Shown here piece by piece: positions 33,649 through 44,483 of a stretch of 64,000 nucleotides of DNA. Where the stretch lies: the NCBI GenBank assembly GCA_021234155.1, contig JAJEKV010000033.1, positions 8,360,635 through 8,424,634 on the forward strand. Direction: 5' to 3'. Below the pieces are notes generated by a model, which saw only the letters and a program-made list of their open reading frames with translations, was not told the DNA's origin and searched no databases. This stretch comes from Isoetes taiwanensis (lineage: Eukaryota; Streptophyta; Lycopodiopsida; Isoetales; Isoetaceae). Made by a program: the position numbers and the translations under genes. Position 1 is the first letter of the stretch. The number at the start of each line of letters is the position of its first letter.

Positions 33649-34318
33649 ATGTATATAGTTTTACACACGTGATCTTAGATTTTCTCTTTAGAAGGCGGAA
33701 ATATTACCTTGAGTTTGTTGTGTTTGATATGCACAAAAGTCCATTTTAGCTCGTGCTCAGATCCTTCTACTAGCATTAATTCAAGATTGTCCTATTAAGA
33801 AACATAAATTCTAAAACTACCAGAAACTATATATATATCAACTATAACCAGGTTAGTCCATGTCGGGATTTGGCTAGAATAATGCACAACATTGTACTGT
33901 AATTTGTGTAATGACTGGATGTTATGCACCAAATGAGGTTACCTTTGCCAGTGCCTTAGTGCTTCCTGAAGGTTTTATTTGTGACTTTGTTTATGTATGT
34001 TAATTGTTTTTTCCCATTCTGAATGTTGCTTTTCTATTTTGTCAATTATTTTGTCAACAATTTGTCTACACTTTGCACATCAATGTTTCTTTATTGGTAA
34101 TATGTAGGTTGGGATGAATTAGATCTTTTGCAAGGCATTAACCATGCTAGTCCTTGGCAGGTGGAATTGGTGTCTACTTTACCAACGGGTGAAAGCATGT
34201 TGTAGTGGAACACCCTGGGTGTCCCCCCTAAAAATATGGTGGGAGATATCAAATTTGTGGTGCGATTTTAAATGTTTGTTTGGCGCCTAGTGCATAACTG
34301 CACGGATTCAATCATTTC
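33649..34318. other. No gene recognised
   Basis: AT-rich spacer between the retroelement dimer and transposase relic B. The last 150 bp may contain the terminus of relic B's element (a patch near 34201-34245, AACACCCTGGGTGTCC, is a local palindrome), but no matching inverted copy was found on the right side. Confidence 0.35.
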
Positions 34319-37300
34319 TTGAACTGCAACAACCCGATTCCTACGTCACCCGTCCCATTCCAATTTTCTACGCCACCCGTTCCATTCCAATTTCCACCTA
34401 ACCGATTCCTAAACCCACCCGCGCCTTTCCTAAAGCACACGGCTATGGCGCTTAATCCGGTTGTGGATCAATCCGGTTCATACTTAAAATCATTTAATTT
34501 GGAAGCAAATCTACCTAAAATCTCAAACCGGAGCACAGGTGTGAGAAAGAGAACTCCAGAATAAGAACGGGATCATAAAAGACGCCAAAGGAAAAGAAAA
34601 AGGGAAGCTAAAGAAGAATTAGCAAAAATTGCATCAGCAGAGGGAGGGTCCACCAGAACGGCCTCTACTAGGCGTCGGATGGTGTTGAAATTATTATCTT
34701 CATTTCATAGCACCACTAAAGGCTTACCGACAAGTGATAAGAAAGAGGTTTTACGAGATTTCCGGAAGATGACACAATGGGCGTACTTGGTGAAGAAGTG
34801 AAAGATTTGCAAGCCAAGAGCATTGTGGTCAGCAACCTCAGGGCTTCCATTCAACTTGTGAAGAAGTCTAACAGCAATGACAGTTTAGCAACCAAGAGTA
34901 GTTGCCTTGCTATGGTCGTAAGAGGAAGCATTACCGAAAATGCTAATCCTGTCAGTGCTCGGGGTTTTGGTAAACTGCTGGGTGTTCATCCTAGGAATCT
35001 TACCAAAGCAAAATTGAAGAGGGAAGAGATAGATTGCAAAGGGGGGAAATTGGGTTTTGTACAAAAGCATTAGAAGAGCAAATGCAATTCCCAATTATGT
35101 CATAGAATTTGTGCAGCAATTTTGGACTGAAAACAGTAGGGTCTCTCCAAATGCAAAGGATGTCAAGTTCAGAAGATTGGAGCGAAATATAAGAGAGGAT
35201 CATGCCACTCTATCTGGAAGAATCACAGGTTATTTCATTTCTTCATCTTCACCACATTTTTTATTGTTAATGTGGTATGTGGTTAGTGATTGCTTGTGAT
35301 ATGTGGTTGGTGTGGTTAGTGATTGCTTGTGGTATATAGTGCCTATTAATGCTGTGATATATGATATGTGCTGCCTAGTGTGGTGAGGCACGTGATGTAA
35401 AATAAATGCTGTAAATATATGCTTTGTGGTGCCTAGTGTGGTGAATAACATGGTGTAAAATACATGTTGTAATATATGCTATGTGGTGCCTAGTGTGGTG
35501 AAAAATATGGTGTAAAATAAATGCTCTAAATATACGCTTTGTGGTGCCTAGTGTGGTGAATAACATGGTGTAAAATAAATTTAATAATATATGCTATGTG
35601 GTGCCTAGTGTGGTGAATAAAATGGTGTAAAATAAATGCTGTAATATATGCTATGTGGTGCCTAGTGTGGTGAAAAATATGGTGTAAAATAAATTATGTA
35701 ATATATGCTATGTGGTGCCTAGTGTGGTGAAAAATATGGTGTACAATAAATTATGTAATATATGCTTTGTGGTGCCTAGTGTGGTGAATAACGAGGTGTA
35801 AGATGAATGTCTGTAATATATGCTATGTGGTGTCTAGTGTGGTGGAAAATGTAGTGTGCAATAAATATGCTGATCACCTTGTTATCTTCCTTTGCAGGTT
35901 GCAATTGTTCGGGGGAAATTCAAGACGGAACATCCTAGTGTTATGATCAAGCAGAGGATGTTTGAAAAATTTGAAACCATGGTTTGTTGTAAAATTAAAG
36001 GACTTCAATAGTTGCTGCTGTATATACCATGTTAGAATGCAGATGCTAATAGATGGCTTCAATAGTATGAGAACTAAGCACCCAAAAAGCTGTAGCTGCA
36101 CTTATCAACTTTGCAGGTCAGACATATATGGTGAATGCAGGGCGTCTGAATACAAAATAAGTAGCACAAGAAGTCTGTGGCAGGGAATTTTATGTGAGAA
36201 AACTAGCTTTCAACCTTACCATAAGAGCGAATGCATTTTGGGTGAGTGTAAAGAGTGTGGGATTAAGAAGTTCCCTATCTGCCCACATGAACAATCTAGT
36301 GATAGTGGCATGGTGAAGTGGGAATACCTAGACTATGAAAAAACTATATTCAGAGATGGCAGCAAGAAGTCTAAGCTCGTTCACCAACACAATGAAACTC
36401 CAAGTCTTCCATTGGTGAACAAAATGTTGGAGAAGCTTCCAAAATTTCCTTTACACAACTTCAGATATAGGTGGCAGGCAGGCCAGTACAAAGAACTCCT
36501 TGATAACTTGCCTGGAGATGCTTACCTATCCGTGGTTGACTTCAAGCAGAGAATTATACTTTTAAGGAGCGTAATGAAGTTCACTTCCATGCTACTGGGT
36601 CAACAACCGATAACTATATTTGTTCAAATAACCTACCGGTTGATCCACGACGAACACCATTGAGAAGGAAACACACTACTATGTGCCGGATGATAGGGAA
36701 CATGACACACTTTTTTGTTCAACATTGTTTTATGAAACATTTTGAGTACTTTAAAGCAGAAAAGGCAATGTCCCCAAACAAAGACTATGTATTTTCAGAT
36801 GGTGCCGCATCACAATTCAAAGCAACCCGGATCATTTTATTTTGTTGGAAGGTACGGTTGTGATCTGAGAGGTCAACATGATGTGGAACTTCTTGGGATC
36901 AAACCATGGAAAAGGTGAACGTGATGGAAAGGCAGCAGAATTGAAAAGATGGATAATGAGGTCTACAGACTTAAACATCCCGACATTAAACTAGATAATG
37001 CCCATGATGTGGTGAAAATTGAGAAACAATTTCAATGTGGTACATCCGAGTAGACCGAAAATGGAAGAAAAGTTGAGGAGATACTTCGGGAAATAAAACC
37101 CGAGGATATCAAATGGGAAAAAGGCTTGGGGTGCGAGAGACAATTCCTTAAACCGTGCAAATTCATTCGGTCCATGGATTCAAGACAGAAATCCAACACG
37201 ACTACATACTAGAAAGCTATCATGTTTTTGCAGCAATTGTTTGGATGGAAAATGGGACATGTGTGAGAACAAATTGTATGTAGATGAATGGAACCTTGTA

Positions 37301-37788
37301 GTCGTTGAACCATCCTCCAATGTTCATGCAGATGTGGAAGAGACCCGCAAGTCTACCAGGCCACTATACTCAACCTTGGCAAATGTACTTGCAGAAGCAC
37401 TTAGAGAAGGAGACACAGCTTTGCAGTTGCTGCACCTAAAGGGAACGAGGAGGATTCTGTATTTTGGATGTTGCTATGCACCAAGCCAAAATTTGAAGTT
37501 GAAAATGACTTCAAGCAGAACGGAAACTTGTTTATGAGAGGTGAAACCGTTGTGGAGGGCATTTACTATAGAAAGAAGCCTTGGTCAAAGGTGATGTATG
37601 AGTTGTGCACAAACGAACCAAAGCCACTTGTATTCTCTACTCAAATTTGTGCTATTCGAGTTCCCATGCAGCAGATCAAGAAAGGTGCTCGAACTGTTTA
37701 CAGGCTAGACCAGGCAGATGAGGAAAAGATTCTAGAAAACTTGCCCGAGGTTTTATCTGATGAAGATAGCATATCTGATGAAGAATAG
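34319..37788 (+). pseudogene. Transposase relic B (SDG-x-x-SQFK / HGKGE family), intron-containing, multiply broken
   Basis: A Pro-rich start (MNCNNPIPTSPVPFQF) runs into a basic KRRQRKRKREAKEEL region through an in-frame TAA at 34562-34564. After a frame change, conserved VVRGSITENANPVSARGFGK leads to an exon ending at 35228. Intron 35229-35897 follows. Downstream pieces give CCCIYHVRMQML, CSCTYQLC, CPHEQSSDSGMVKWEYL, DDREHDTLFC, FSDGAASQFKATR, NHGKGERDGKAAELKRW, LSCFCSNCLDGKWDMC, then a C-terminal domain GETVVEGIYYRKKPW to the stop at 37788. I infer a DDE-like set at FSDG and GKGERDG, analogous to VDNC and GHTHEDID of element A. Several frameshifts make it inactive. Confidence 0.65.
35371..35870 (+). 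repeat. Minisatellite, ~57-bp unit, nine copies, inside the intron of relic B
   Basis: GTGCCTAGTGTGGTGAA recurs at about 35371, 35424, 35480, 35540, 35597, 35655, 35713, 35770 and 35827, each followed by a GGTGTAAAATAAAT-like and a TATATGCTATGT-like segment. The core TGTGGTGAA is the reverse complement of the TTCACCACA motif found in arrays at 37980 and 40211, which links the three clusters. Confidence 0.9.
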
Positions 37789-37979
37789 TTGAACACATTC
37801 TTACAATGATTCAGAAATTTTGAATATATGTTGTTGTGTCTTGCCTTGTTTGGGAATAATATAAGAAACTCAATTCCATGCTCAATTGTATTTTGATGTC
37901 CCTTGTTTCAATGTAATATGTTTGCTTTTGATGTAATATGTAATTGTATTTTGATGTCCCTGATGTAACATGCGCCAGG

Positions 37980-38047
37980 TTCACCACATGTTTCACCACA
38001 TGTGTTTCACCACATGTTTCACCACATGTTTCACCACGTGTTTCACT
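37980..38047 (+). repeat. TTTCACCACATG array, six copies
   Basis: Six near-perfect copies of TTTCACCACATG, spaced about 12-14 bp, lie 190 bp past the end of relic B. A sister array (TTTTCACCACAG) is at 40211-40278. Together they bracket the small genes at 38480-40014. Clustered short motifs of this kind are typical of subterminal transposase-binding sites; that role is inferred. Confidence 0.8.
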
Positions 38048-38479
38048 TTCTGTCTCTTCCCCCGAGACAGATAGATCCTTCTGAACAGCTTTTCCACTTT
38101 TGCTTTCCTTTTCCTTAAATTCTCTCGGTCCCATCAATTCCCCTCATCATCCTTTGGCTGACAGCCGTACCCGAAAATCATTATGGGATGGTAAAAATTA
38201 ATGACCTCGGGCAACCCAAAAGGCCCGAGGTGCCATTCTTCTTGCTCCCCGGCCGAAGTTTGATTTATTACATAAATAGTTCGGGAGCAGCTTACGGTTC
38301 TGAGGCGGTGTACTTGGGAAGCGGTTTACGGTTTATAGTTGGGTGGGAAGCGACTTACGGTTCACGGCGGCTACTTCGGTGACATGGCCAACTTCACCTC
38401 TTGGATCTTTGCAAAAGCGATAGAGTGCGGAATGGGACAATGTGACCAGAGAAGAAGAGCCCATAATACCTAGGCGTCT

Positions 38480-39020
38480 TTGTCCCAATTTTCATCCATG
38501 CAGAATGGATGGACATCCCTCGCAACAGAAATTTTTCTATTCACGGATGAGAATATGACCACAAAAATCTTTGAAAGCTCTCACCAGGAGGATGAATTGT
38601 ACACCGAATCTCCTGGACCTCTCAACTTACTCGCTGCCATCGAAATTTTTACACACCAAGCATCTTTGGCCTCTTCCTCATACTATTGACCAGGATCTGC
38701 AAAGGTTGAAACCTTTTCTGCTTAATGGCTACCAAGCCTTTACGCTAGACAGGTTCTGCTTTTGTTATGATAGGTTGTCTACAGAGGACCAATTCCTTCA
38801 CTTCAGGGATATGTTCTATCATCACAAGGCCAAGCAGGATGCACATGGAGAAGCTGCTATTCTGTTTGGTAACACTGCACCATTATGGTTTTTTGCTTTC
38901 CCTCCAGAATGGGATGAAATAGGCTGGCAAGCTGACCCGGTGGCCACTGATCTGGTGATCATAGAAGAGGATGAGGAGGAGCTGGACCGAGATCTCTTTT
39001 TGATAGAAGCACAGGAATGA
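38480..39020 (+). pseudogene. Hypothetical protein fragment between the TTCACCAC arrays
   Basis: Two overlapping frames appear to be one protein split by a frame change near 38.68 kb: the first starts MQNGWTSLATEIFLFTDENM, the second continues DQDLQRLKPFLLNGYQAF to APLWFFAFPPEWDEIGW and an acidic end (IIEEDEEELDRDLFLIEAQE). No family recognised. Upstream, 38150-38400 is GC-richer and holds hairpin-forming CCTCGGGC...GCCCGAGG. Position suggests transposon cargo. Confidence 0.35.
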
Positions 39021-39366
39021 AAGCAAGTGTATATAAAAAGTTTTGTTTCTCATGTAATCTGAAATGTTTAATACAAATCCTCACTTGTAATCTGAAATGT
39101 AACCTTATGTAATCATTTTATATGTTTAATATAAATCTTCACTCTTCAATCTTCACTAATTAATAGACAGGGTGAAATTGACACACAGAAAAATTACATT
39201 AAGGATGAACAGAATGGGACAGGGAAACACATGATGAAACCCACCATTAGAAATCTGTCACATCAAATGCAAGGTCAATCATTCAAAAGCTGGCTGTGCA
39301 GGAAGCATTGGACGGAAACCCTAAATCTAGTTTTGCATGCAGACATTGGCTTATCCCAATCTAGCT

Positions 39367-40014
39367 ATGGCAGAAGAAGACAGAAGGAGAACACGAGCAC
39401 AAACAATTTCTTCAGTTCAACTGCAGTCGCATCTGGTAGGACCTATACTGGAGCAAATAAACCAGGAACAGAGGCAGATATTAGAGGAGCAGAGGATCCA
39501 TGAATTCCGAGGTATTCTAGGCTTAAAACATAGGTTAATTCCTGATAGGCTTAAAGAATTAGAAGCCAAGGCAGTGATAGGCAGTTGCCTTTCTTTGTAG
39601 TAGAATGTGATTTCTATATTACTAATGATATTGTTTTACACAGATGCAGTCAGGAGGCTTAACATAGCTGGTGCAGCCGACAGGGATCTGGGGGTGGCAT
39701 ATGATTCTGATGATGAGTTCGCAGCTCTCTCCCCGAGTGAGCAAGAGGATATGTTCATCCAACTAAAGTATGAAATGATCCATGCTTCAGCCATTAAAAA
39801 AGTGCTCAACAGGCCAGATGCATGGAGACACAACAACCTGAGACAATACTTTATGAATCTGTATCATAAGTGGGAGCAGAAACGAGAAGCTCATGTTTTA
39901 GTGTTGCTGGATTTCACCAACTATTCAGCAGAAAAACTTGATCTCATCTTGAACATACTTGGAAGAAGAAGAGTTACAGATCTCACAATGCAGGATCTGA
40001 TTGAGGCCCAATAA
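39367..40014 (+). CDS. Small two-exon gene of unknown function, 171 aa, apparently intact
   Basis: Exon 1 39367-39511 begins MAEEDRRRTRAQTISSVQLQ and is rich in Gln/Glu (coiled-coil-like EQINQEQRQILEEQRIHEF). A donor GAG|GTATTC and an acceptor TTTTACACAG bound a 132-nt intron (39512-39643). Exon 2 reads in phase (FRDAVRRLNIAGAADRDLG) through an acidic YDSDDEFAALSPSEQEDMF and a helical C-terminus (RPDAWRHNNLRQYFMNLYHK) to TAA at 40012-40014; total 516 nt, 171 aa. I recognise no domain. It lies between two TTCACCAC arrays downstream of relic B, so may be an accessory gene of that transposon. Its intactness contrasts with its neighbours. Confidence 0.45.
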
Positions 40015-40210
40015 CTGTATGTCATCATTAACCTCTTCAAAACAGCTATTATTATATCTCTAATGCATTTTGATAATACTAGAAGCTCAGGTTTATAGTT
40101 TTCCCTTATTTTTCTGCATACTTCATTTCATAAGAAGTATGAACTATTCTACCGGGTATGGTAGATTTCCATATGTATTTTTATTATTTGAAATATAAAA
40201 ACAACGTTTG

Positions 40211-40278
40211 CATCACCACAGCTTCACCACAGTTTTCACCACATTTTTCACCACAGCTTTCACCACAGATTTCACCAT
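40211..40278 (+). repeat. TTTTCACCACAG array, six copies
   Basis: Same family as 37980-38047, same orientation, with AG instead of TG at the unit end. Located 200 bp past the 171-aa gene. It may mark the right subterminal region of the element that relic B belongs to, though no terminal inverted repeat was found. Confidence 0.8.
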
Positions 40279-40284
40279 AATCAA

Positions 40285-41762
40285 CGAGGGGCATTGACCA
40301 TTTTTTGACCCGGTCAGAAAATGGAATGGCTCTCAGATTCCTGACAGTATCTTGACCGATTTTGGTGACAGCAATATATGGATCCCAAATTAGGTCCCTG
40401 AATTGATATGAGGCCAAAATTCATTAAGCTCTGCTTTGTGCAAAGATTCTTGCAGGGCCACTAACTTTTGCTTCAGGGAATTCTGTGTTTTTCTTTTGAA
40501 TTCTATTTCTTTTGAACCCGAGCCACCCATCTCATATTTTCCTATTTGCTGCTGGTTACCATATTTTGTTAGTGTGCAGATCATAGATTCTGCACCTTCA
40601 AATTCCTTGTTTGCATTTTATAATTAATGACAAAAAGTCATTAACTTGAGTTGCAAACTAAATACCAAAAACTTGAGTTGCAAACTAAATACCAAACATG
40701 TCTCTTATATCTGTACTGAAAAGGATAGAAACAGTTCAGCTAACTGAAAGAACAGTGGAAACTCAGAGAATAGTTAAAGCAAAAAAAATAGTCACAATAG
40801 CTGTAGAGAAGAGGAGTTCTGTCATTAATGAAAAAGCTTAACGCATCAAACACAAAGGAAAAAGCACAAAATACAAAGTTAATCTTCAAGTACAATAAAT
40901 TACCATAAATGCGAAAATATATACAAAAAGCACTATGCAAAAAACCACTATCTAATGACTCCAACCCTAAATTCCTAACAAATTTGACCTGGAAATGACT
41001 TTATACTTGAGATATTTCAAAATATCATAGATAGATAGATATTCTAAACGAGGTGCACCTTGGACTATCACAGTCGTTGGATCCGTCGATCCTATGACCT
41101 AAACTGTATGTTGGAGCCTCTGAGCACCTCTCGTTTTGTTTATAGTCATCTATGATTGGGGGCACCTATGATTTTGAAATATGAAATACGCGTTCGCCTA
41201 AGGTTTTCATGGAATATCAAGCCTCTATATGGCTTCGCCTAAGATTTTAAAATATGAAATACGAAGGCTTGAACTTCTACCAAAATAACTCAAAGTCCTA
41301 ATAAGACTATTTTGACCAATATAACAAGTGAGCTAACGTAATTATTTTTTATCTTAAATCCATGTTTTTTTTTATAATAACCATTCAATGTTTTAGGGAT
41401 ATGATCAATGGCTTCAGGAACAGTCATTTTTACATCCATATCAAATCCCCCTGGACCCCCCTGTTATTGTGCTACATATACATAGAACAGAAATAACAAA
41501 CCATCAACAATATTCGAAAACTAATATCCAAGCATATTCTAATATGTAACAACTATTAGGTACCACGTCTCACTAAGATAACTAATCACAATCTAAAATT
41601 CTTTCATAAAATATTGATACTCACAATTTCTAAAGCCTAATGCTTGAAAATATATTATTATCTTATTATTATCTTATTTACATGTGTAGCCTAAACCTGC
41701 TACCAAGCCTTACTTGATTTCACCTTGCTAAAGCCTTCTGGTGTGCCTTTTGCTAGTTTTGT

Positions 41763-41793
<31 letters not shown>
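40285..41793. other. No gene recognised; ends in a 27-base A run
   Basis: Short frames only. A direct repeat AACTTGAGTTGCAAACTAAATACCA-like (about 40643 and 40670) and a repeated AGATTTTAAAATATGAAATACG-type segment (about 41172 and 41236) are present. A homopolymer A run at 41767-41793 abuts the first long direct repeat exactly. Confidence 0.4.
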
Positions 41794-44313
41794 CCAGCCT
41801 GAACTAGAATCCTAGACCAGACATCTGCCTCAGTCAATCCCTTGGCAGTATTATCACTCTACTACTAGCATGAGCCTTTCTAGTATAGTATCATTTTACC
41901 TCTCATAATCAGACCATGTACATGTATTACTAGATCATCTCGATATTCCCATACTAATGTATTCTTTTATGTTAAATGGTAACTGCCTTTAGGGCTTATA
42001 TGACAGTAATTTTCAGACCAGAGACATGAAAAAGCCACAATGTCCCAATTAATATTATCTCCAAAACATGAGAGAATTTAAGTCTTAGACCCAATATCAT
42101 TAGGGAATAGACACCATTTACTTTCATATTTAAAGACCAAAAAGAGACCTTATATCATAAATACATCTGCATTAAAGGTCTGAGATAATTTGAGTATTAT
42201 AACGAGTGCTATTCTGGAACCTTATCCTAACTATGTAGAGCTAAACTTGTAGCTTTATTTAACTTTTATTATTTCGCTCCTTCCACTACATACTTATAGG
42301 CGGGAAGACCATTCTAAGATGTATGTGAATTAATAGTTTTGAACCATCAATGTGATCTCAATCCTATGATTTTCAACCTGTGGTTTTGACTATAGTCTAT
42401 ATGTCAAGTCTAAATGGAATAATATTATCCCCTCATGGTCATCTTACTATATCCAATTAATGGGTGTGGATGTACAAAACTTTTAGCAAACCAGATATAA
42501 TTGCGTAAAACCGGATATAATTCCTTAAAACCATATATAATTGCAGTACAGTTTTCTGCCACTTTTTATCTCCATATATTAAGTTTCACTATATGAGAGT
42601 AAATCATCTATAAAACATATTCATAGATCCTTTTTCCTTTTAACATCAGTAATCCATATACGATCAAACAGACCATACTTCCTAGTCTATATCATTCCTC
42701 ATAATGTATTATAAGCAACCTTGCACTTTTATAAACTTAAAACCAAAAAGAACCCTGTTCGCGTGCTCTGTGGACTGATCAGTGTGTTGTATGAGAACTC
42801 CAGTTGCATTGTTTTTCAAAACTTGATCCATCCTTGTAGCCAAACCACACTTGTAAAGCAAAAGAGACAATGAGAAGAAAACCCCGTACCTGCAGCCAAA
42901 CAATACCCTGTTAGCATAAAAAATGGTATCAGGGCAAGGGCCAAAAGGTACATTGGGGTTTTCAGCTCTTCGCTGATTACCCATTGTTCCTTTTGCCCTA
43001 TTAGTACGCCTTGACTATAAGAATATACTGAAATCAGAGATTAACATTGGTATTTCAGCTGAAACCCATGCTTGTAATTAGATCTAAGGATCACTGCTAT
43101 AGAATAATCCATAATTTCAAACCTGTCACAAATCCTCAAACCTGATTCTTGTTTGTAAGCTTTACCTTATCATCATGTTAAATAGTGAACTGGTTATCAG
43201 CTGAAACATGTAAAAAAGATTTTTTTACTTAACCATTCATATGTAGCCTTATGTATTTCTAATGCATCTCGCCTTGGTCGGAATCCTTATGAGTAAACAA
43301 GCCTCACAAGTTTTCTTATGTGAAGTCAGGCCATCAGCAAATGAATTTATTTATGTGACCTTAACAACCTATCCAACACCTAGATCTATTATGTAATCTG
43401 ATCGAAGTCTGGATAGGACTCTATTGTGTTTTAGAGCAGCAAAAAGCCATTGTTTCTAATGTATAGTGTGAACTTCAGTCTATTAGCTATCAGCCGCCAC
43501 CATTATGGTCATAAAATTTGGACAATATACCTCTATTTGTATCCTTACAGACGTATTCCTAATGCATCTAGCATTCACCTGAATCTTTATGAGCAGACCT
43601 GCTTCATAGTTTTCATCATGTGGAATCAGGAACTACCTTTTGTAAATAAATCTATGCCATTATAGACTCCTATTAAAGCTTGTAAATCCAAATGAAACCT
43701 GATCAAAGTCTGGGTCACCATCAATCTCCTGAGTTTCTTGGATTATTTGTCCATCATGATATTCATCCTGGCGCCTTTTGCCGAAATGCCTGGGACTTTT
43801 TTGATAATATCTATCGTCCCTTTGAAAGCCGCCTCTTCTTTGCCCATAGCCTCCTCTACTGCCTCTAGCATCCATTTCGCGGATCAGACTTAGATAGACG
43901 AACTGTATATGCTTCAAGCTCCCTCTTCAAATCAGAAATATTAAGTATATCATTATCCGAGTCCGATGCCTCATTTTCATCAGAAAAATAGCCCATTATG
44001 TGGGCGTTTGCACCCAAAAACACCCCAGCTACTGAATCCTTGTCATAGATCTTCTGCAAGGTCCACCGGCCTTTACCGCTATTCAAGCACGCATTCACTA
44101 AATGCACCGTTTTAGGGTTTTATTTTTATTCACTACTATAGAATCATATGCAATTAAACTTGGTAGTTTTCATAATAGTTAAACGGCCCTTGCAATACAA
44201 CTTAGACCATTGTATATTTTCTGGAATAACTAGGTCTATATTGTAGCTCTTTCCAAGACATCATACTATGAGTAAAGATTTAGAAGATTCAATAAAAGGT
44301 ACTTCTTGCACTA
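41794..44313 (+). repeat. 2.5-kb direct repeat, copy 1 (left of the reverse transcriptase gene)
   Basis: From CCAGCCTGAACTAGAATCCT to GGTACTTCTTGCACTA this block matches 48634-51146 in the same orientation along its full length with scattered small differences (for example TTATTTCGCTCCTTCC versus TTATTCTGCTCCAGC). Both copies begin and end at A-homopolymers. They flank a 4.3-kb region carrying the reverse transcriptase gene, so the whole 41794-51146 may be one element with long terminal direct repeats, or a head-to-tail tandem with the first copy truncated. Confidence 0.9.
43660..44092 (-). CDS. RGG-rich C-terminal exon candidate of the reverse transcriptase element
   Basis: Reads KGRWTLQKIYDKDSVAGVFL ... 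SDENEASDSDNDILNISDLK, then after a one-base frame change MDARGSRGGYGQRRGGFQRD and RYYQKSPRHFGKRRQDEYHD to a stop at 43660. The arginine/glycine repeats are of the RGG type known to bind RNA. It lies just downstream of the RT exon on the same strand; that exon ends at a good donor (GAG|GTATGA), but I could not find an acceptor that keeps frame, so linkage is inferred. The duplicate at 50497-50814 reads through the frameshift site, so the exon was once continuous. Confidence 0.45.
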
Positions 44314-44483
44314 ATAAAAAAAAAAAAAACCCTTCCACCTACCGTGGAATGAAGTCCAACACTCCTATTCATTTAATCACTCTATGATCATGGGGATGGC
44401 TAACCCCCACTATCATAGTAGGGGTTGAGCCTCATCCCATCTTTATTAGAAAAAAGCATGTGAAATGAAAGTATCTGTCATAC

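Noticed and set aside
43660-43917. Independent small RGG RNA-binding protein gene
   Set aside because: It lies inside a duplicated block next to the RT exon on the same strand and starts in mid-domain, so it is better read as part of that element.
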